A stretch of 50,118 nt of DNA. Origin: an uncultured Pelagibacteraceae bacterium. Its GTDB lineage: Bacteria > Pseudomonadota > Alphaproteobacteria > Pelagibacterales > Pelagibacteraceae. Each line of letters begins with the position of its first letter. Position 1 is the stretch's first letter. Below, one piece after another: positions 44,389 to 50,118 of the stretch. The notes beneath the pieces were generated by a model, which worked only from the letters and a program-made list of their open reading frames with translations, ran no database searches and was not told the origin of the DNA. The DNA lies in assembly GCA_902518395.1 (NCBI GenBank), contig CABYFX010000003.1:1-50118 (forward strand), given 5' to 3'. The position numbers were made by a program, and so were the translations under genes.

Positions 44389-45896
44389 TAATTGTTTAAA
44401 CCAAATTTTTTTGCTAAAACATTTCTTTGTAATTTTCCTGTTGCTCCTTTTGGAATTTCTTCAACAAAAAAAATTTTTTTTGGTATTTTAAACTTAGCAA
44501 GTTTTTTTTGAGCATATTCTAAAACATCATTTTCTGAACATGTCTCACCACTTTTTATTATAATTGCGCTAGCAATATTTTCTCCAAGCATTTTATCATC
44601 ATAACCAAAACAAACTGCTTGATCTATAAATGGATGGTCCATTAATACGTTATCAACTTCTAATGGAGATATTTTTTCTCCACCTTTATTAATTATTTCT
44701 TTTAATCTTCCCGAAATCTTTAAGTAACCCTCTTTATCAAAATAACCTTGATCGCCGGTTCTAAACCAACCATTGGTAAAACTTGTTTTATTTGCTTCTT
44801 CATTATTATCGTAACCAATAGTTACATTTTCACCTTTTATACACACTTCTCCTTCATCACCTTGTTTTAGCACTTCCCCATTTTCATTCATAATACATAC
44901 CTCTGGGCCTGCTGGAAGGCCTACAAATCCAGCTTTTTGTTGCTTAGGTGGCAATGGATTAGAAGTCATTTGGTGAGTAGCTTCAGTCATACCGTATGCT
45001 TCAATTACTGGACAACTGAAAACATCATTTAAATCATTAAATACTGCTGGTGGTAAAGATGCAGATGATGACCTAATTAATCTTAGTTTTAGCCCCTTAG
45101 CAATTTCTAAGTTTCTGCGTGCTCTTAATAAAATAGTTTGATGCATTGTAGGTACTCCTGAGTACCAGGTTATTTTTTCTGATTTAGCTACATCTAAAAA
45201 CTTGATAGCATTAAAACCATTTGATGCAAATACAGATGCACCAGCTTTCATTGATGAAGCTAAAATAGCTATTAGACCGTGTATATGAAAAAGTGGCATA
45301 ATATTAAGACAATGGTCATTTTCTGAAAGATTTAAACTTTTAGAAATATTTTCTGCTGAAGAAAAAATATTTTTATTTGTTAAAGGAACAATCTTTGGTC
45401 TCGATGTGGTACCAGAAGTGTGTAGCACTAATGCTTCATCACTTTCATTGGGTAAAGAATATTCACTTTCTTTTTCGTAAATATTAAATATTCCTGAAGG
45501 TCCATCCTTTTCAGGATTAATTTCACATAATTCTATTTTTAATTTTTTTGCTACATCTACAACTGGATTTTCAGAATTTTTCTCAACCAAAACAATTTTT
45601 GGATTTAAATCTTTTAAATAAAATTCATACTCCTCAGATTTATATGATGGATTTAAAGGGGCAGCAGACATATAGCTTGAAATAGCCAAAAAACTTGAAG
45701 CCATGTACGGTCCATTTGGTAAAACTATCGCTGCTCTATCTTTGTTTGATAATCCATTTCCAGCCAGTTGTTTAGAAATTTTATTGATAAATAATTTTAA
45801 ATCTTTGTAACTTAGTTTTGTACTGATTTCGGAGGTTAGAGCAATATTTTCATCATTCACATTTTCAAAAATGTTTCTAACAATTCTTTTTGACAT
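44388..45896 (-). CDS. AMP-dependent acyl-CoA synthetase, oxalyl-CoA synthetase (AAE3/Pcs60)-like
   Basis: LHTSGTTSRPKIVPLT, WYSGVPTMHQTIL, RSSSASLPP, EAYGMTEATHQMTSNPLP, GGEKISPLEVD, GATGKLQRNVLA. Confidence 0.82.
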   Translation of the reverse strand: MSKRIVRNIFENVNDENIALTSEISTKLSYKDLKLFINKISKQLAGNGLSNKDRAAIVLPNGPYMASSFLAISSYMSAAPLNPSYKSEEYEFYLKDLNPKIVLVEKNSENPVVDVAKKLKIELCEINPEKDGPSGIFNIYEKESEYSLPNESDEALVLHTSGTTSRPKIVPLTNKNIFSSAENISKSLNLSENDHCLNIMPLFHIHGLIAILASSMKAGASVFASNGFNAIKFLDVAKSEKITWYSGVPTMHQTILLRARRNLEIAKGLKLRLIRSSSASLPPAVFNDLNDVFSCPVIEAYGMTEATHQMTSNPLPPKQQKAGFVGLPAGPEVCIMNENGEVLKQGDEGEVCIKGENVTIGYDNNEEANKTSFTNGWFRTGDQGYFDKEGYLKISGRLKEIINKGGEKISPLEVDNVLMDHPFIDQAVCFGYDDKMLGENIASAIIIKSGETCSENDVLEYAQKKLAKFKIPKKIFFVEEIPKGATGKLQRNVLAKKFGLNN

Positions 45897-45899
45897 TAT

Positions 45900-47483
45900 T
45901 TAGTACCCTTTTGCGTAACCGTCTTTTCTAGGATCAGATCCTCCTAAAAGGTCCCCTTCTGATCGATTTATTTTAATAGCTTGACCTCCACCATGAGTAC
46001 CATCAATATACTCAACATTATGACCGATTTCTTTCAATTCATTAAAAATTTGATTATCGACTGATTTTTCAAGCTTATAAATATTGTTAAAATGAAAGGC
46101 TCTTGGAAAACTTAAAGCTTCTTGAGGCCCCATGCCATAATCAATCATATTATTTAAAACATGCACCTGTCCTACTGGCTGATACTGCCCTCCCATAACT
46201 CCATAGCTTAAAGTTGCATTGTTATCTTTATCAATGACCATGCCTGGAATAATAGTATGTAATGGCCTTTTTAAGCCTTCTATACAGTTTGGGTGTCCAT
46301 GCTCTACTCTGAAATTTGTACCCCTGTTATGTAAAAGTATTCCACTTTTATTTGTAGTGATACCTGATCCAAATACGTAACAAACTGAATTAATGATGGA
46401 TACACTATTTAAGTCTTTATCTACAACTGTTAGATAAATAGTTTCTGGGTGAGCTGGAATATTTAAGTCACCAACATCACTGCATGAATTGAGCTTAATT
46501 TTATTAAAAATATCCTCAATATTTTTATCACTTAAAATTTCATCTAAATCAAAATTTACAAAATTTGGATCGCCTAAGCTTGTTTCTTTAACTTTATAAG
46601 CTTGTTTTGTAACTTCGGCTTCAAGATGAAATCTTTCTGTACTGTTGAATTTATAGTTATGAATATTTAGTTTTTCTAACAATTTCATCATAATCAAAAC
46701 AGTTACGCCAGGTCCATTTGGAGGACATTGATGAATAAAATCACCCTTATAACTAGATTTTATTGTTTCTGATCTTATTGTGTTCTGTTTAGAAAAATCC
46801 TCAAAAGTATGAACACCCCCTAATTCATTTAAACTTTCAATTATATCTTTTGCAGTTTCACCCTCATAAAATTCTTTACTTCCTTTTTTACTAATTGCCT
46901 CTAATGTTTTTCCTAATGGAATGTTTTTCATTAATTCACTTTCTTGATAAGTACGACCTTCTTTCAAAAAAATTTTTTTAGAATTTTCATTTCCATTAAT
47001 TTTATTTAAGCTATTATGCCAAGCATTTGACACTACTTTAGAAATCTTGTGACCATTTTTTGCAATCTCAATTGCACCTGCAAATAATTGTTCAAAATCT
47101 AATTTTCCAAATTCTTTATGAATAGTTTCCCAAGCATGAACTGCACCAGGAATTGTTACTGAATGAGGACTTGTTAATCCAATTTTATCTATATTTTTTT
47201 CCTTGAAGAAATCATAACTTAATTTCTCTGGTGCTAACCCAGATCCATTAAAAGATACTGCATCCTTATTATTCATTTTGACAATTGCAAAACAGTCTCC
47301 ACCAATACTTGTTGCATTAGGCTCAACTACAGATAAAACAATTGAAGCTGCTATAGAAGCATCTACTGCATTTCCACCCATTTTTAGTATTTTTAAGGCC
47401 TCTTCGGTCGCTAATGGATGAGAAGTAGCAGCCATAGCATTTGATGAGCGTGCATCTTTATCTTTTGTTGATTGATTATTCAT
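45900..47483 (-). CDS. Gamma-glutamyltransferase family protein
   Basis: GGNAVDASIAASIVLSVVEPNATSIGGDCFAIV, ETIYLTVVDKDLNSVSIINS, FGSGITTNKSGILLHNRG. Confidence 0.9.
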   Translation of the reverse strand: MNNQSTKDKDARSSNAMAATSHPLATEEALKILKMGGNAVDASIAASIVLSVVEPNATSIGGDCFAIVKMNNKDAVSFNGSGLAPEKLSYDFFKEKNIDKIGLTSPHSVTIPGAVHAWETIHKEFGKLDFEQLFAGAIEIAKNGHKISKVVSNAWHNSLNKINGNENSKKIFLKEGRTYQESELMKNIPLGKTLEAISKKGSKEFYEGETAKDIIESLNELGGVHTFEDFSKQNTIRSETIKSSYKGDFIHQCPPNGPGVTVLIMMKLLEKLNIHNYKFNSTERFHLEAEVTKQAYKVKETSLGDPNFVNFDLDEILSDKNIEDIFNKIKLNSCSDVGDLNIPAHPETIYLTVVDKDLNSVSIINSVCYVFGSGITTNKSGILLHNRGTNFRVEHGHPNCIEGLKRPLHTIIPGMVIDKDNNATLSYGVMGGQYQPVGQVHVLNNMIDYGMGPQEALSFPRAFHFNNIYKLEKSVDNQIFNELKEIGHNVEYIDGTHGGGQAIKINRSEGDLLGGSDPRKDGYAKGY

Positions 47484-47512
47484 AGTACAGATTAAATCTC
47501 AAAAATTTATAA

Positions 47513-48724
47513 ATGATTACTAAAGTAAATAAAAGCATTATCATATTCTGTATTTTTGCCTTTGGTTTTTTATTATCAAATCTTGTTAGATCTATTACTG
47601 CAACATTAACGCCGGTCCTGACATATGAATTCGATTTAACTGCAGGGAATTTAGGACTGTTAGCAGGAGGCTATTTTATTGGCTTTTCAATTATGCAAGT
47701 CCCAATAGGACTACTACTTGATAAATTCGGTCCAAAAAAGGTTGTTGGGTATTTTTTGATAATTGCATTGGTAGGAACCATATCATTTGCATTAGCAAAA
47801 AGTTTTTCTGGGTTACTTATTTCAAGAATATTTATTGGGATCGGAGTGAGTGCTTGTATGATGGGACCTCTAACAGGATACAGAGTTTGGTTTGCTGAAA
47901 AATATCAACAGCGCGCTAATTCATGGATGTTAATGGTAGCAAATATAGGTTTTGTATCATCTACTTTACCTGTACAGATTTTATTACCATACTTAGGATG
48001 GAGATGGATTTTCATTTTAATAGCTATACTTATTTTAATAAGTATTATTTTAATTTTCTTATTCACTCCTAATTGGGAACAGAAAGAAAACTTCACTGTT
48101 GATGAAGAAAAAAAAGGTTTAGCACAAATTTGGAAGAATAAATTTTTTATCAGTATGGTACCATTAGCATTTATTAATTATGGTGGTATACAGGCAATCC
48201 AAACGCTTTGGGCTGGTCCTTGGATGCTAAATATTACAGGGTATTCTCCATTTCAAAGTGCTACAGGCTTATTTTGGATCAATGTAACTATGTTAGCATC
48301 ATACTTTTTATGGGGATATATTCTCCCCAAACTCTCTGATTATGGAATAAGTAGTGTTAAACTTATTAAATTTGGACTCCCAATAAGTTACTTTGTTTTT
48401 TTTCTAATAATCTTTTTTGGTCCTAAAGCAGGAGCTTTTTTATTTACAATATACATTATGACTTCAATTGTAATTTCTCTAACTCAACCAGCAATAGCTT
48501 TAAACTTTTCACAAAATTTAGCAGGCAAGTCACTCACTTCATATAATGTATTTATTCATTCAGGAACATTCTTTATGCAATGGGGTATTGGATTATTTAT
48601 AGACTTATTTAATTCTAAAGGATTTGATATTGTAAGTAGTTATAGAATTTCTTTTTCAATTTTTTTAATTCTCTGTATATTAAGTTATATTTTTTTCATT
48701 TATCTAAATAGAAATAATGATTAA
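47513..48724 (+). CDS. MFS transporter
   Basis: 12-TM pattern; GLLLDKFGPKKVVGYFLI loop 2-3 motif. Confidence 0.88.
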   Translation: MITKVNKSIIIFCIFAFGFLLSNLVRSITATLTPVLTYEFDLTAGNLGLLAGGYFIGFSIMQVPIGLLLDKFGPKKVVGYFLIIALVGTISFALAKSFSGLLISRIFIGIGVSACMMGPLTGYRVWFAEKYQQRANSWMLMVANIGFVSSTLPVQILLPYLGWRWIFILIAILILISIILIFLFTPNWEQKENFTVDEEKKGLAQIWKNKFFISMVPLAFINYGGIQAIQTLWAGPWMLNITGYSPFQSATGLFWINVTMLASYFLWGYILPKLSDYGISSVKLIKFGLPISYFVFFLIIFFGPKAGAFLFTIYIMTSIVISLTQPAIALNFSQNLAGKSLTSYNVFIHSGTFFMQWGIGLFIDLFNSKGFDIVSSYRISFSIFLILCILSYIFFIYLNRNND

Positions 48725-49526
48725 TAAAAAAATGACACTAACAAATATATTATTGTTAATATTAATAATTTATATATTTATTTGCATTTTTATTTTTTTT
48801 TATCAAAGAAATCTTCTGTACCATCCAGGAGAAAATAATTATTTAGACGAAGGACCTTTAAATCACAAAATAGAAAAGGTATTTATTAACTCTGAAAGTA
48901 GTTTGGTCGGATGGCACTTTCAAAAGAAAGAAAATTATAAGACTATATTACTTTTTCATGGCAATGCTGGCAAACTTGATAATCGTATTTATAAGTTAAA
49001 TGAATTCTCAAAAATGAATGTTAACTATTTGATATTTGCTTATAGGGGATTTAGTGGAAATGATGGAAAACCTTCAGAAATAGGCCTTTATGAAGATGCT
49101 TTGGCAGCAAAGAAATGGCTAAATTCCGAGAAAATTGAAGATAAAAATATAATCTTGTACGGGGAGTCGTTGGGTACAGCAATTGCATTAAATCTAGCAC
49201 AAGATTATTCTTTTAGTGGTGTGATATTAGAGTCACCGTTCACATCTATGGAAACACTAGCAAAAAGTTATTATCCATATTTGCCAGTTAAATATTTGTT
49301 AAAAGATAAATACAATTCGATTAGCAAATTGAATAAAAATACATCTCCAATTCTTGTAATGCATGGTATGAAAGATAAAATTGTGCCATTTAAAATGGGA
49401 AAAGAAATTTATGATAAATTTAATGGAAAAAAATCAAGTTTTTTTGTTGAAAATGATGATCATATGATGGATTTTAACGAAAATCTCATAAACTCAATTG
49501 AGTTATTTATTACAGAATTAAATTAA
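48717..49526 (+). CDS. Alpha/beta hydrolase (BEM46-like)
   Basis: N-terminal TM; LLFHGNAGKLDNR, YRGFSGNDGKPSE, YGESLGTAIAL nucleophile elbow. Confidence 0.88.
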   Translation: MINKKMTLTNILLLILIIYIFICIFIFFYQRNLLYHPGENNYLDEGPLNHKIEKVFINSESSLVGWHFQKKENYKTILLFHGNAGKLDNRIYKLNEFSKMNVNYLIFAYRGFSGNDGKPSEIGLYEDALAAKKWLNSEKIEDKNIILYGESLGTAIALNLAQDYSFSGVILESPFTSMETLAKSYYPYLPVKYLLKDKYNSISKLNKNTSPILVMHGMKDKIVPFKMGKEIYDKFNGKKSSFFVENDDHMMDFNENLINSIELFITELN

Positions 49527-49575
49527 GACACAATTCAAACAAATATTAAGCAACTTTATATTTTTAAAGTCATAC

Positions 49576-50118
49576 ATGGCAAGAATTTTATCTATATTAA
49601 TTGTAATTTTTTTTTCAAATTTTTCTTACGCTGAAATTAGCAACGAAACTAGGAATAAATATTTTTATGTTGGTAAAATGAAATCATATAATAGTCAATT
49701 TACATTATATTTCAAAACAAGAGACAAAGCCATTTTGGCTAGAGGAGAAGATGCAAACTATATTAATGATTATCCACAAGATCTATATATTTATAATCAT
49801 AATTCAAAAGAGGATTTCCCTTTATTAACATATGAATGGTTTCCTAAAAAAGTTAAAAAACTTGTAAAAAATTATACCTATCCAGTTTTTCCTGAGGACT
49901 TTGCATATTATTTAATGAAAGATAATAATACTTTGATTTTAGTAAGTGGTAAAAAAAATTTTCATCAAAATCTAGAATATAATATTCAGTCTAAAAAATT
50001 AAAAAATTTCGAGAATGATGGGAAACTGAATTTCATTATTTCAAGTTATGCAAAAGTTTGTGGATATGAAACAAATAAGAATAATTTTGAATGTTCTATT
50101 GAAAAACCTTTAATTTCT
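49576..50118 (+). CDS. Secreted protein of unknown function, 3'-truncated by window edge
   Basis: ATG 49576; MARILSILIVIFFSNFSYAEISNETRNKYFYVGKMK..., open through window end. Confidence 0.6.
   Translation, partial: MARILSILIVIFFSNFSYAEISNETRNKYFYVGKMKSYNSQFTLYFKTRDKAILARGEDANYINDYPQDLYIYNHNSKEDFPLLTYEWFPKKVKKLVKNYTYPVFPEDFAYYLMKDNNTLILVSGKKNFHQNLEYNIQSKKLKNFENDGKLNFIISSYAKVCGYETNKNNFECSIEKPLIS

Overview
Low-GC (about 30% by eye), gene-dense window. Gene content and composition suggest a SAR11/Pelagibacterales-like marine alphaproteobacterium; this is inferred from content, not from a search. The left half is a nearly complete single-strand type IV pilus locus (about 3.46-26.34 kb): prepilin peptidase, PilT, four minor pilins (FimT/PilV/PilW/PilX-like), a PilY1-like adhesin, a PilM-PilN fusion, PilO, PilP, a lipoprotein secretin, PilB and PilC. 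It is followed by a tandem array of about 12 pilin-type genes with near-invariant N-termini and unrelated C-terminal domains. The array contains one nonsense-mutated copy and signs of mosaic 5' ends, and is the best candidate for an undescribed system (pilin diversification or a multi-pilin fibre). Other notable points are a homopolymer frameshift in pilB, an NHL propeller apparently inserted in the vWA domain of PilY1, an extra N-terminal domain encoded by a GC-rich patch on PilMN, and four phased TAACACAA/TTGTGTTA boxes overlapping the pilMN start. The right half is mostly housekeeping or metabolic: DUF2794, YciB, HspQ, ccmCDEFGH, a PagL-like protein, a 2-hydroxyacid/2-oxoacid oxidation cluster with a TakP-like TRAP transporter, a ketopantoate reductase-like protein, an oxalyl-CoA-synthetase-like ligase, a gamma-glutamyltransferase-like protein, an MFS permease and an alpha/beta hydrolase. 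I saw no rRNA, tRNA, CRISPR or transposase.
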